Shown here piece after piece: positions 32,805-44,969 of a DNA stretch of 64,000 nt. This DNA is from Leptodontidium sp. MPI-SDFR-AT-0119 (lineage: Eukaryota; Ascomycota; Leotiomycetes; Helotiales; Leptodontidiaceae), in assembly GCA_020726505.1 (NCBI GenBank), contig JAHLEZ010000002.1:1798001-1862000 (forward strand). Reading direction: 5' to 3'. Each line of letters opens with the position of its first letter. Position 1 is the first letter of the stretch. Under the pieces are notes generated by a model. That model was not told where the DNA came from and made no database searches. It was given only the letters and a program-made list of their open reading frames with translations. The translations under genes and the position numbers were made by a program.

Positions 32805-34854
32805 ATGGCAGCAGATCCTGCCGCCTTCCAAGAAGACCATGCTGCCAGTTTAACAACTCCTCTGCCATCAGAACTACGGCAACCAATGATCTTCCACATC
32901 GGAAATACTACGATTCAACCAGACTGCCGAGTGTGTTCCTCAGACTGGGCCAAGCTCGATAAACCCACGTTTCACGAGCTATTCGCAATAGCGCATCCTA
33001 GCTGCCGCTCATGCCGGACGGTTTGCTTCGTCTTGAGTTGCTTCGGATTGCTGTCGAAATCCCCACATGGCACCAGGATATACTAGACCACCTATGATTC
33101 TCGTCCTTCCATAAGGTGTCGCGACTTGGATGATATAGCGGGCTGGGATGATGGAGCGATCGAGTTTTATGCGCACCTTGATGAGGATCGTGAAGTGATG
33201 GATTTAGTGTCCCGTGGTACGGATCTCCTAGTTCAACCATCTCGCTCTATTCATATCTCGGCCATGGTAAGCTTTTTAAGGGGTGGAACAGATCAAGGTT
33301 CCTTCTGGAATACTTTAGGCTGGTCTTCGGGCATCAATCGTGATTCTTCGTCCAACCGGTCATTCGCCAAGATCCGTTCCTGGCTATCAAATTGTGAGGC
33401 AGTGCATCCAAAGTGTTCGTCTGCGCCAACACCACTTCCCACAAGAGTGATTGATGTTGGGCACCCCGATGGTGGGACTCCTTGTCGAGTGTATGAAACC
33501 CAAAGAGGGTTTGGGCACTACATGGCACTTTCCTCACTGCTGGGGCCCTCCGGAATTGATTTTCAAAACGACTGTACAAGCTTTTGGAAACAACAAAACC
33601 GAGTTGCCATGGGGAAAATTATCCAGGACACTTCGAGAAGCTATTGAAGTTACACGCCGACTTGGAATCCGGTATATCTGGATCGATTCACTGTGCGTCC
33701 TCCAAGTCGACGAAGACGACTGGAATAGAGAAGCTGCGAATATGGGGAACATAAATAAAAACGCATACCTCACCTTGGCAGCGACAGCTTCGAGTGGTGG
33801 TATGGGCGGACTTCATGTTGAGGTGATGACGATTTTATAGAGATTCCATTGCCGAAAGAGCAGAATTTGGAACTCGCCACTCTCAAGGCTCGAAGAAGCC
33901 GTCTTCATTTCTCTCTGGAAGTTCTCGAATCTGGCGACTCGTTCGTTCATCGTGGTTGGGCGTACCAAGAACGTCTCTTGGCTCGGCAAATCGTCCATTT
34001 CACATCAGAAGAGATGGTCTGGGAGTGCAAGCCCCAGCAAACCCGCGAATGTAGCTCACCATCGGGCCTTCAAGAAGGCAGATCCGAGTTCGAAAGCTTA
34101 TTGGAAGGCGGTAGGAAATCATGGTGGTCGTGGCAGATGCTGTTAACGAGATACACAACACTCCAATTGAGTAAAGAAGAAGATCGATTGCCCGCCATTT
34201 CTGGAATAGCAAGTCAGCTCTTCGACCCGTCCGATTACTTGGCTGGAATTAGACGCAGATGGATCCTCAAAGACCTCTGTTGGGAGAGATATTCTACCTG
34301 CGGGTCTATACGAACTTCGAGGCAGGCTGGTGCCCCAACTTGGTCTTGGGCATCCATAAATTGTCCCATCTCGTGGCCCGAATCTAGGAATAATGCAACC
34401 ACTAGAGATAACCTGAGCTGAGGGTTATCGAAGCTTCATGCACAGCAAAAGGCGAGAACCGGTTCAGACAGGTTTCGAGTGGGTACTTGATCGCAAGTGG
34501 TGTCGTTTTAGCAGCAACTTTCATTTCCCTCGCCCAACGAAGGATGAATACAACAGCCGCACATCAGTTTATACCTATCTGGACCGCATCCGGTACCCAA
34601 AAATACCTCACCATGGCTCGGGGGTCTTGCGTTTGGATTGTACGGCTTTCGAAAATTCGTATCTGGAGTCACAACCAGTGTCCTTGTTAGTCTGCTATAC
34701 CTACCAAAATGGAGGCAAGGAGGACATCGATTTAACCGAAGATGAGCAAGATGGCGAATTTAGCAATGATAGTCAAATAATCTATGGAATGATCAATGAC
34801 ACCTGGAAGTTCATGCTAGTCCTATGGAGAGTCCAGAGCGAGGAAGGTACGTAG
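32805..34854 (+). pseudogene. Broken HET-domain gene
   Basis: The ATG at 32805 opens a frame with a Cys-bearing N-terminus. A 66-bp stretch (33021-33086, GTTTGC to TACTAG) can be spliced in frame to remove an apparent stop. The HET domain follows in pieces: YMALS then, after a 1-nt shift near 33536, HCWGPP, and RRLGIRYIWIDSLCVLQ, DDWNREAANMGNIN. Another shift near 33822 leads to DDDFIEIPLPKEQ, GWAYQERLLARQIVHF and GAPTWSWASI. A third near 34415 precedes LRVIEASCTAKG. This is the classic order LSHCWG, IDSLCI.Q, RGWxxQERxLxxR, WSWAS of fungal HET proteins. Three or more frame breaks make it a likely dead gene. It stands 6 kb from the intact HET gene at 24.7 kb but is not a close copy of it. Confidence 0.8.
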
Positions 34855-36558
34855 CAACGAATTTGAGTTGCAGAGTATCAAGGTGACCTATCAAAACGAG
34901 ACGCCGGGGTATCGGAGCTCGTCGCCTTGAAGGTTATATGAGATTGCGTTTCCTCCACTAGTCTCATCTGGAGCTGGAGAGGACCTGTCTTTGTGGAGTA
35001 TGGAGTCGTTGAGAACATAGGAGTGGCTTAAACTAGACGTTCAGATTATGTGATCTACTAGCCGTCATAGTGAACGGAAAACTGTAGACGGAAGGAGCTG
35101 AAGTGGGGAATGGTAGGTGCTTGAGCTTCAAAACGATCGCGCCAAGGGCGGGTGGTGAGTACTCGGAAGGAGGTCTTTGAAAATTCAAGTAGAGTCAGGA
35201 AACTCATGCTTAATTGATGGGACAATGAAAACGTTTACAAGAATGTCGAGAGAGTCATGCTAGTCCAGCTACAGCATTACAGTGGCTAGCTTCAATCGTC
35301 GTGGGGCAAACTAACGAATCCATTGGCTGTTACCCCCTGCTCCGGAACATGCTCCTCTTACGGCAGCTGGTACATGAGCGTATGTATCGCGATACTGGGG
35401 CTGGAAATCGTTTCTTTAGTCTGAAAGAGGAACAGGAACTGTCCTGAAGATTCTTCGCTGACTGACTAAATATACTTTGGTCTGATAGGTGTACTTGCAA
35501 ATATGCACTTCACTCCAAGTGACGTGTTCTGTGGGAAGAACCCACCTGCGCAATAACACAAGGTCTTGGGGCGGTAAGTAAAAGGAACAATGCATTTGAA
35601 CTGAACCGTTCGAATTGTCGGTTTTCCGACAGGATCCCATAGGTAGACCGATCTCGGGATCGTAGGTAGCGAAAGCAAACCTGGCATGCATCTGGCTTAC
35701 ATTTTGTCTGTGTGTGGAACCCAACCTCGTGATGAATTTAGTGATTTGCAGATGGGTACCTTACTACCAAGTTTTTAATTTATAAGAATGCTTGCCTCTA
35801 GTGGGGCTACACAGCCACATTCATAAATCATTGAACCTGCGTATGGGGAATCAGATTCAACCCAACCCCAAGACCTGTCAGCCTCGGTCTCTAGGCTCTA
35901 CTTTATTGGACCCATTACAGACACTTGATTAAAAGAAATCTCAAGGTAATAAAAACAATTGCCAGCGAAGAGAAAAATGATCTTCCAAAGCAAGGATGGA
36001 ATGCCACAATGTAACGTGGAAAGGAAGTAAACTGAAAAAAGTGGAGTATGACAGATGGTGAGACTGTCAAACAATTTATTAAGGTTCAAAGACGGGTCCA
36101 TCTGTCTTATCCGGGATTTGAATTTTAAGTTTGAATAAGTTTGAACTAGTTGGAAGATGCTGAAATGTGCTGTCAGTGTCCCGGCTGTGAGCCCCATTCC
36201 AACGGTCCCCCACGGCAAGATTGGCAACACGTAACTGCATCTCGATTGTTGTGATGAAATGAGGTTGGAAGTCCTTCGAGTCTGGGAGGAAGAAACAGAG
36301 TTTCTTTGAACCCGAATATTCGCCTTTTCATGCATATGGCTATGTCAAGGCAGATACAAAATGCTCTTATAACTCATATACCTGATCTCTGTTGGGGCAG
36401 ATTTCCTGAAATAATCCACTATATCTTGCATCGCTTTGAAAAGACACCCATATTCTCACACAACCCAAAAGCTTCATTGCTGAGAATTTCCATCCCACTT
36501 GAAACCCGCAATCATCATCAATCACTTCGAGTGACGGAATCTCAACTGATAGGATTTC
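34855..36558. other. Gene-free stretch
   Basis: About 1.7 kb with no recognisable domain on either strand, no inverted-repeat element and no RNA gene that I can support. Confidence 0.4.
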
Positions 36559-37259
36559 ATGATGACTTCCGAGCAGTACAGTGGAAGCTTCGCTAGTCAA
36601 TCACTTTGGACACATCCTGGCACCAACTTGGGAGTCTACGATTGTTCTTTTGGCACTTTCTCGATTCCCACAGATGCCACCGAGGTGAGTCAGATCCTGC
36701 CCTGTAGGACATTCATACTTATAGCTACATAAGGAAGGTTCCTTTTGCATTAGTCATGTCCATGGTGCAATGAATTGTGTTGCTCAATCCCAGTTTCTAT
36801 TCCCCTATATGGCTGTCGAGGAACCTACACAGCACCCGCAAACAAACGAGCTTGTTCCTGTCGAGCTAGCAGTGGAGGAGTTAATCGAAGACTATGATCG
36901 CAGAAGAGGGAAACATGCAATAGAAAAGATTGTAGTTTCTGAGGGGTTGAAGGTAAGAAAAATCGTATCCTGGCTGAGCGATTCTAACTGTACATTCACA
37001 GCGTCGCCGCGAGCAGAACCGTGTATCGCAGCGGACATTCAGAGAGAAGAAGGCAAAAGAAATTTCTGATTTGAAGGAGAAATTACGGGATCTCGAATGT
37101 CAGTACAACGAGCTACTGAGAGCTTATGAAGCTTTGCAGTTGGAACCATGCAGCAGTTGGGGCAAGGTCGAGGACGGCGATAAGGAAGGAAAACTCCAGA
37201 TGAATGACATCGAAGTTAGAAATATGAATATTACTAACAAAGATCATGAGAGGAATTAA
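36559..37259 (+). CDS. Small bZIP transcription factor
   Basis: Three exons (36559-36684, 36794-36952, 37002-37259) give 180 residues; the second ATG at 36562 is an equal start candidate. The basic region reads RRREQNRVSQRTFREKKAKE, close to the NxxAQxxFR signature of AP-1/Yap-type fungal bZIPs, with Val-Ser in place of Ala-Ala or Ala-Ser. It is followed by a leucine zipper with heptads at L of ISDLKEKLRDLE, YNELLRAYEALQL. The N-terminal third is uncharged and Ser/Thr-rich; the middle is acidic (VELAVEELIEDYD). It would bind DNA as a dimer in the nucleus. It is short for the family and lacks the Cys-rich redox domains of Yap1. The intron just before the basic region is a common place for bZIP introns. 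Targets are unknown. All three exons keep frame. Confidence 0.82.
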
Positions 37260-37551
37260 ACCCTTTCAAAATATGAGATATCAAACTTCCCTTGCTCTGA
37301 AAATTAAGAAACCAAGTATCAGCGAGAATTTCCGGATTGCAGAGATAGGTCGCTGCCTAGGCTACAGTGCTATAGTGTATATGGGGGTCTAAAGGGCCTG
37401 TATCAGGCCCCAGGAACACGCAGCCTAATAGTAAATCTTTGTAATTCTGCTCTATAAGTTTTAGTGATTACAATGGAAAGGTTTTATAATCGTAACTTAC
37501 ATGTTCTCAGAGCGTACTCGATCTTCGGCGTTAAACATAACAAAGCTATTA

Positions 37552-38339
37552 ACGTCCCACCCCACCATTTGGCCCACCCCCCCATTTGGCCACCCCTTTT
37601 ACACCAAAACTCACCACTTTAAATAACTAATAACTTTATTAAACTCTAATAGAATAACTTAAAACTAAAGAATCGGATTATTTTTAAGATAGACCTTAAT
37701 TTTATGAAAGTTTCATGTATTTAGTATTACGTAATCTTATGAAATAAGTACTTAAAGTTGAATATTTTTTCGCTAATAAATTTGGTGTAAAAATGATTTT
37801 TGAATTTTCTTTAATAACTTTTTAATTATTAACGAATACTTTTAAAACTTCTAATAAACTTATATGTTATAAAGAAGCTTTAAATTCCTAAGTTTAAAGT
37901 CAATTGAATTAGTTGTTATTTTTTTATTAAGTGATTTATAAAACCCCATACAAAAAATTTGTATGAGAAAAATTAAATCTTGAATAAAAACGCTATTACT
38001 AATACAAATACTTTAAAACTCAAAATAATTCAAGACTAGTATTTGAACTTACGTTATTAAAAGTTTTAGAGTATTTGAAATATTACTTATAAAGTTATTA
38101 ATAAGTGAATTTCGGTGTTTTTACTATGTAAAAACTAGAATTTAATATTACGTAATAAAATATTAATAGAACCCAAAATTCTTTTGTTAAATTAATTGAT
38201 ATTATATAGTAAATACAAATATAAAATTTTTATGTTTTATTATTAATTAATTCCTTAAATATTTGCACTCAAAAATCTCGTTTTTTGGTGTAAAAGGCGG
38301 GCCAAATGGGGGGGTGGGCCAAATGGTGGGGTGGGACGT
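37552..38339. mobile_element. TA-flanked 788-bp element with ~60-bp terminal inverted repeats
   Basis: The left end ACGTCCCACCCCACCATT... and right end ...AATGGTGGGGTGGGACGT are inverted copies. They match perfectly for the first ~42 bp and well to about 60 bp (through TTTTACACCAAAA). The flanks are TA on both sides (37550-37551 and 38340-38341), the target duplication of the Tc1/mariner/pogo superfamily. Within the ends, CCCACCCC and CATTTGGCC words are repeated in tandem. The interior is very AT-rich and has no open frame of note, so this is a MITE or an element eroded by C-to-T mutation. It lies ~290 bp past the bZIP gene. Confidence 0.85.
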
Positions 38340-40594
38340 TATGCGAAGAGCTTAAAATTTTCAGCAGCTTTCATCAAAGGGCTTTTATCACTAATCATTA
38401 AAACTATGCAATCGCCAATCCCAATTCTCACCTCTGGAACTCTGATTTTCTAGAATATCCGGATGTGAAAATTAAGGCCGTGCTTGTACCTACTACCAAA
38501 ACGCAATCCTCCTAGGCCTTCGGAAGGGAAGCTAAACCTGACTTTGGCGGAAATTCTGGATACACCGAGTACCGGAGATGAGAAGAAGCAGGAATTGACG
38601 AATACGAGAATGGGAAATTGGACTTACAATTTCTCTCATCGGAAGCAACCTACTTGCTTTATCCGGTGACTGAACCTAGTGGGGGTCAGAACAGGCTTAG
38701 TCCCAACCAAAATTCGCTTGAAATTCCACTGTGAATAGGCTCAGTCCCACGAATGAACTGAGTAACTAGATTTGCCACATCTACTTGGGGTAAACTCTGT
38801 TCATTGCCAGGGAATTCCAGTTGACCGTTACGTCAGAAATCCATGTAAATTGAGAGACCCATTCTCGGTGCACTAAATAGCGAGAGTACCTGTGGTGGCG
38901 TTTGCTACCCACCCAAAAAGCCATAAACAGCTTAGAGTACGGAATTATGCATAAATACTCAAAAGTGGGACGGCCTTGAAGTTTGCGCGAGTCAAGAACG
39001 CAGAAACAAGAACTCACCAATTCCACAAACAATGAAACCTACATATAGTCACGACTCATAAGTCATAACAACGCACCGAAAACTTGACCTGCTATAAGCA
39101 GTAATGAGAAATCCAAGGGGTGAGAGTCCAGATGGAAGAACAAGGAGACCTTACCAAACAAAGTTTACGTGCCATGTGGTGTGCCAGGTGGCGATACCTT
39201 TCCGGTGATATATTGCAGGAACAACGACTTGCTTATCCTGGCTCTGGAGTTGGGGTTAGAATTCCACCGTCAATTTCAAGAAATAAATAGTTCGAAAATT
39301 AATCGAAATGACGTACTTTGCAAATGCAGACGCTCGAGTGGGCCAGGCTTCATTTTCATGTTGGATAGAAATTACGACCTAGGTAGCAATCAATGAAATA
39401 AATTTTCTCAGCCTTCAAGCACGTCTAAGATGTGAAACTTGCCATACCCGGGGCTGATCTAATTTTCTTGCCATTCCGAGGCCACTGCTGCATGGTTGGG
39501 CCTCTGTGTTACAGATTCTTGACCAACAGGTCGTTGTATAACAAGCCATGTTGCAACAAGTTGTTTTACCACAAATTATCTAGGTTTATACGATGAAAAA
39601 AGCACCGATTTCAGCTCTCAAGATCTCCTGAGCTAGAATCTCTATGTTAACCCAAATCCTAACTTACTTACCATGCTTGACAAGCCATAGGACACGTGAC
39701 CCTTCGCCATTTCGCTCAACCCCCTTCACGCGAAGCCAACCCCCTCCCCAACAATCTTGTCTCTACACCTACGTCCGCAGCTCAAGTCGGTTAATACATT
39801 TGAGATATGTCCCATCCTAGGCATACACTGCTTAAAGTATCAATTCTTGGCGAGCGGGTTCATCGAGAGCCAGAACGGGTCCTCTGGAGACAAAAATAGG
39901 TTCCTGATATAACAATACTAGCACTAGATGTATATTATAATACGTAGGCGGTGGCTATTCAGGTACCGTGAGGTTTAATCCGGAAAGGAACGGAAGATAA
40001 ATATCCCTCAAGGAAATTGGGATGTATAACCCTTTGTATACATGATTCACTCTGAAAATCTCTCCAAGGCTGCCACTCTTTGGCTCAAACCCACCCCCTC
40101 ATATGAATCTGTCATTACAGAATAATAACAGCGTCCTACTTCAGCTCGGCAACTCTGTACGTGTACCTTAGCTTTCGTACCTTCTATGTTGACGAAAATA
40201 GTCTGAAATACAAAAACGGTACTACCTCTTGCACGAATAACAATCTTCGCCAACAAGGTGGATAACATTGTGTATAGTACACTCGGTCTGATGTGCCGTA
40301 CAATAGCCTTCAGCCTTGTTGTAGCGGTAATTGCCCTTACTCTTCTTTAGGCAGTGATGGGTAGTAGAGCCCCCCTTTTCGGTATAACTGCTTTAGGATA
40401 TGAATGAACGGAGGTTTTGATGGCAACTCAATATGGACGTGATCTGGATGAAGTTGGTTTGAGTTCTCATTTATCATGATTAGACCGGACTAGAGACAAA
40501 GTTATATACTGCCTCCTTCCCCATAATTCATTCTTTCGTCACCTGTTATCTACATGCCTTAGCAACTATTATCGAGTCGTCATCCGATTATTTT
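38340..40594. other. Gene-free stretch
   Basis: About 2.2 kb with only short, domain-free frames on both strands. A ~24-bp word at ~39508 (TGTGTTACAGATTCTTGACC) recurs with one change at ~49891. Nothing else is supported. Confidence 0.4.
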
Positions 40595-41769
40595 TTATAA
40601 TGATGTCCGTAGATTAGCCCATTCCTGTAGAAATAAGTCTGCGTTAACGAAATCTTCATTGGACCGTAGCCCATCAATCGCGAATCGTACCAATCGGCGC
40701 CCGAGTCGATTCTGTGCAGCATATGCAAAGCGTGCATAGGTTTCGCCAGCTGCATCCTCGAACAAGTTTTTCAATTGGCGCTGTTCCAGAGTCGCTGGTA
40801 TGTCGTTGGCGAACCGCTCATCCTCGTCCTCTCCCTCAATCCAAGCCCAAAGCCACATCGGCGGCGAGCAGGACATAAATAGAGGTCCAAAAATAGCGCT
40901 GTCCCAATCAAGGATGCCGCTGATTACATGCGCCTGCGCTGATGATAAGGCCTGGACGAGAATGTTGCGAGGCTCCAGGTCAAGGTGGCATAGGCAATGG
41001 TTGTTTTGGTCCAATAATCCGAGGGCGCTCATCTCTCTGGCCACAGTAATAAATGAGGTGAAAAACTCGACTCTCAAGGCGTCATCAGAGCCATTTGCTG
41101 CGCCGAGTCTCTTCTTGTACTCTAGAGCAGCACACAACATGTCTACCGTCGTCTGGGTCGATGATCCAATCAAGTACGCTGATGCTGCGCTCCCTTCCGT
41201 GTTGTGAAAGGGTTGGATCATAAGAGATTCTCCAGAGGGCGATAGGCGGAGATTTCCAGCAATGTTGCTCTGGATTGAATGTAATGTAGAGAATACCTGG
41301 CCAAGCTCCCGTGCCAATGCGCACCTGGTTTCATGAGACATGGTAGGGAACATGGAAAAGAGGTCAGTTCCAGGAAGGCGCCTTTGAATCATGTATGGAC
41401 TCCCAAGAGCATTTTTGGTTGTCGTATCAAAAGCAATTACCTCAGGGACCGCGAGATCGCCCCGTTGATGAAGCAATTTTAATGGTGCAAGCTCGTGCTT
41501 ACCCGAGCCGCATCAATTCGTGGGATACGGAGAATATATTCCTTAGGCGTAGGGCTCTCCAAGGCGATGACGGATATTCCAATGATTTTGTTGAATCCGC
41601 CTCCCCGCAATCGCTCTAATGTCGTCGCGCCGCTGGCAAGAGGAGGGATCACGGTTTGGCATAGCTGGAGAACACGAGCCTGGAACGTCTCAAACGGTTC
41701 CTGATCGTAAACGACTGTAGACGTGTTAGATGCGGCTTCGAAATCCGAATTGGGTTCTGAAGAGGCCAT
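40595..41769 (-). CDS. Aminoglycoside phosphotransferase-fold kinase (APH family), frame broken once
   Basis: The likely start is the ATG at 41769 (MASSEPNSD). The frame runs to RIPRIDAAR, then shifts by one nucleotide at ~41502 within a CGGG run, and continues APLKLLHQRGDLAVPEVIAFD to the stop at 40595. About 391 residues are expected with no introns. APH-fold signatures are present: the N-lobe strand YILRIPR, the GSPYMIQRRLPG hinge, the catalytic loop HLDLEPRNILV (HxDxxxxN) and the metal-binding ILDWDSA. Fungal members phosphorylate small molecules or are of unknown role; they need not give drug resistance. All catalytic residues remain, so the single 1-nt lesion may be a sequence error or a recent null. 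Near neighbours at 42-45 kb are more heavily damaged. Confidence 0.78.
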
Positions 41770-42049
41770 AGTTACTTGGCCTGCATGTATTCCAGAAATT
41801 GTGTTCGAAGTTTCGTTGATATGAAGCTGAGCCCAGACTGATGCGAGGTCCGATTGTGTCAGCAACCCAAGCCCCACGCTCTAAGTCACGTTATGCAAAT
41901 CGCTTTTACGTTATCATGTGGCGGTTTATCCTTACTTTTGAAATTGACTTATTCCTTTATTAGTAACGGATTTTATTACTTTTAAATACGTTTTTATTAT
42001 ATGTTTATTTTACAAATAAGTTTAATAAAGTAAAGCCTAAAGATTAATA

Positions 42050-42919
42050 CTAAAAATGCTTATTCAAGTCTTGAGTAGTGCTATTTAATATGGCAACATG
42101 CTCATGTAGGCTTCCCACAAGCGAAAATAACATTTGCTCTGGGGTGACTTCGAAATGAGCGGCCAGGTTGCGTACGAAACTCGACTTGAGCAAGTGCGGA
42201 TTTGCTTTCAAAACCAGAAACGGCCGGTAGAGAATCCCCTTCTCTTTGCAAAACTGTCGCAGTTGGAAGCCGTACGACTCCTGCGTGGCAGACTTGATGA
42301 GTGTGAAGCGAGACTGCACGATGGCTGGCTTGATTGTGGCGCGTTCGTAAATCTGACGCAGTGTTGCCAAATCCGTGTTTGATACTCCTAGGTATCGAAT
42401 CTTGTCTGGGACAAAGCTTTCCAAAGAGTTCCAGGCCCGCATCGTGTCATCAATAACATGCAGAGGCTCGTGGAGAAGAACGGCATCTAAACTCGCGACT
42501 CCAAGTAGGCGCAGGCTCGAGTGTACATTTGCTGCAACCATCTCCTCCAGGCTAGCCTCAGGGTCGTAAGGCATATTCGGGGGTAGAACTCCCTTCAACG
42601 TTTGGGCGCCTAGTGGCGCGAACTTTATTTGTATCCAGAGATCTTCTCTCGCAATACGACCATCGGAACAAACAATGGCTTGCTCGATGCCAGCCCGACT
42701 GCATCCTCGTAACAATTTCGAGGCTGTGTCGCTGTATCGACTCCTTTGAAGCCAGCAAGAATTGCGTCTCGGATGAGTTCCGGAAAAGACTTGAACTCTC
42801 AACTCTGGTTGGAGGACTGGCTGGGGTGCAGACATTTCCAGCACTCGCAGCAGCGGCAATGATGCTAGACTGAGTGGAAACGGAACTCCGTACTTCTGCT
42901 GCAGATATGTCGCTCGCAA
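42050..42919 (-). pseudogene. Broken aldo/keto reductase gene
   Basis: The reverse strand encodes AKR blocks in two frames. One frame reads ELIRDAILAGFKGVDTATQPR. After a shift at ~42690-42730 the main frame continues GIEQAI, REDLWIQIKFAP, DPEASLEEMVAANVHSSLRLLG, LDAVLLHEPL and IRYLGVSN, and ends near NKHF. The DTA and KF positions correspond to the NADPH-site and catalytic regions of AKRs, but the usual catalytic Tyr block is distorted by the shift. Upstream of the first block a TGA interrupts the frame. The family reduces aldehydes and ketones with NADPH in the cytosol. With at least two lesions the gene is probably dead. Confidence 0.7.
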
Positions 42920-42930
42920 AGAGCACCAGC

Positions 42931-43329
42931 AAGCAAAACATCAAAACATCAAAACATGCAGTGGAGGAGGCCAGGGGAGGATAGCCAGCTAGGATGGAAT
43001 AATCGTTAAGCACCAAGAACAATACGAAGTACTCTCCGCGCAGCCGCAGCCGCAGCCACAGGTAACCCCAATCCGCGCTCTGCCCAGAATTCAACGAGCA
43101 CCCCCGCCTCCACTACGACCACCGACTCCTCCGGCCTTCCCATAGCTCAATAGCGTGCTAGCTAGCCAGAGACCGAGATTGCTTGAGGCCCATGACTTCC
43201 TTGTCTGAAGCTGACGTTCGAGGCCAGGATGGGCTACAAGATTAGTGAGTTGCAGCTCGTTTGATGGGCAGCGCGTGTCCATCCATCCCCATTACGTCGT
43301 GGATATATTGTCTGACATTGCTCTCTTTT
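42931..43329. other. Intergenic stretch between two broken genes
   Basis: No gene is recognised. It should have held divergent promoters for the AKR (left) and beta-lactamase-like (right) genes. Confidence 0.4.
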
Positions 43330-44969
43330 CTCCTCTCTAGCGCTGTCGATGGTACTCAAATCCTGGCGCCGCTGGGGGAACGACTTTAGGTATTGAGACC
43401 TGCAGTTGAGCAAATTTGCACGCTGATGGGGCAATGTAGGCGTTTCCTTCGCCGTTTTTCACAAAGGGGAGATTGTCTTGGCCGGAGGTTCGGGTTATCG
43501 AGATCTCGAAAACCAGAAGCCGGCCGTTGCAGATACGCTGTACAATATTGCCTCCTGTACCAAGGCCTTCACCGCGATAGTATGCGTCCTTCTCGCTAGG
43601 GACGGGGGTCTGGCATTGGATGTTCCTGCTAAAACCTACCTTCCCGAGCCCCTTGACGGCGAAATCACCTTGGTTGATATGATGTCCCATCGCACCGGCT
43701 ATGCAAGACTTGATCCGAGCTGGCTAGGTGCTGACGGTCAACTGCTTGTGTGCAATGATGATCTTCTAACAAGAGTCAATAGATTACCTCACGCCAAACC
43801 ATTGCGAAGCGTATGGATGTATAACAACTGGATGTATGCGCTTGTTGGCGAGATCATCAAGCGCAAGGGCTCCCACGGTTCTTGGGAGGGTTTCATGGAG
43901 CAGGAAATTCTGCCTCGATTCAATATGCCTCGATCGTGCGTTTGTAAGGACCAACTTCTGGATGACAATATCACCCGATCATATGCTTCAACACTCTCAC
44001 GACAAGCCATGCTAGTCCCTGATCCGCCATGGGAAGAGTCACCCTTCGCCGCTGGTAGTGGTATTCGAAGCTCCGTGAAAGATATGATGAAATGGGCCAG
44101 CTTTCTCTTGGAGTCCTACACGTCTGAGAGGGATGGTGGTGGTAGAGGAACTCAGTCCGGACAGAAGAAGAGGCTCGACATCCCGGAGTGATCTTTGATC
44201 CGAGAATGATTCTCCCAGACGGCATCTCATTTGGTCAACTGGAGCGCAGTCCGGGATTATAGCGGCTCATACTCCCGGCAGTGTTGAATCCTTACAGTCG
44301 CAACTTTACAGCTGCCAGCAGTGTTACTGCGCCTACTATTGGAAACAAAGCGAATCATGTTCTGGCATTGACCCACAATGGTGAGAATGTTGGGGCACTG
44401 TCGACCCTGACGTTACTCCCTGACGCTAATAGCGCCGTCATGGTTTTGGAAAACACGACGATCCTGGGAGACGTCACAGATCTTATCGCACAATGCTCAT
44501 TCAGGAAGTCCCTGGGTTGTCGGACTCAAACGACTACGTTGCTTTGGCTGAGAGAATTGTCAAGGAGTGCTCAGGATGGCATGAGCGGGCTCTGGTATCT
44601 CCTCTCAGAGCTCACCGTATCTCAGGCACATTAGTTGGGAAGTTGTAAGACTATGTCGGTGTCTATTCAGACCCCGATACCCACGCTTTGATCAGTATCA
44701 CCCTTAACAAGGGAGATTTGTTCTTCCACCGAGGCGCCCGCGCCCTGGAATCTCAGCAGGCACTTCTCAGCCATTATCATTACAAAACGTTCAGTTTCTC
44801 GACCACTTCGTATAATGAGCATATGAAATTTGGCCTCATTGATTACGATAATTGGAAGCAACTACTGATCGAGTTTGAGAGAGGTGTATCTAGCGAAGTC
44901 ATTAGTGCGAAGTGGCTCCCGGACCAAGATTTGTCTCCATTTTTCCTCAAGAAAATCATGGACAACTAA
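43330..44969 (+). pseudogene. Broken class C beta-lactamase-like serine hydrolase gene
   Basis: The forward strand carries VGVSFAVFHKGEIVLAGG, YNIASCTKAFTAIVCVLLA (SxxK motif: Ser-Cys-Thr-Lys), DMMSHRTGY and MYNNWMYALVGEII (YxN motif). After breaks come GALSTLTLLPDANSAVMVLEN and a C-terminal beta domain from DYVGVYSD to the stop at 44969. Lesions include a shift in a GGGG run at ~43431, stops at ~44189 and ~44257, and a TAA at ~44650 (KL*DYVGVY). No valid start can be set. The family includes fungal esterases, transacylases such as LovD and peptidases, not only lactam hydrolases. The substrate is unknown. Confidence 0.75.

Noticed and set aside
33021..33086. Premature stop in the second HET gene at 33084-33086.
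   Set aside because: It lies at the end of a 66-bp in-frame GT-AG stretch and is probably the intron acceptor, so I did not count it as a lesion.
39500..39540. A ~20-24 bp word (TGTGTTACAGATTCTTGACC) recurs near 49891 with one change.
   Set aside because: Too short to call a repeat or transposon trace, and flanks do not match; it could be chance or a shared coding scrap.
42558..43094. A 178-codon reverse frame overlapping the broken aldo/keto reductase.
   Set aside because: It is mostly a shadow frame; the family motifs are in the other two frames.
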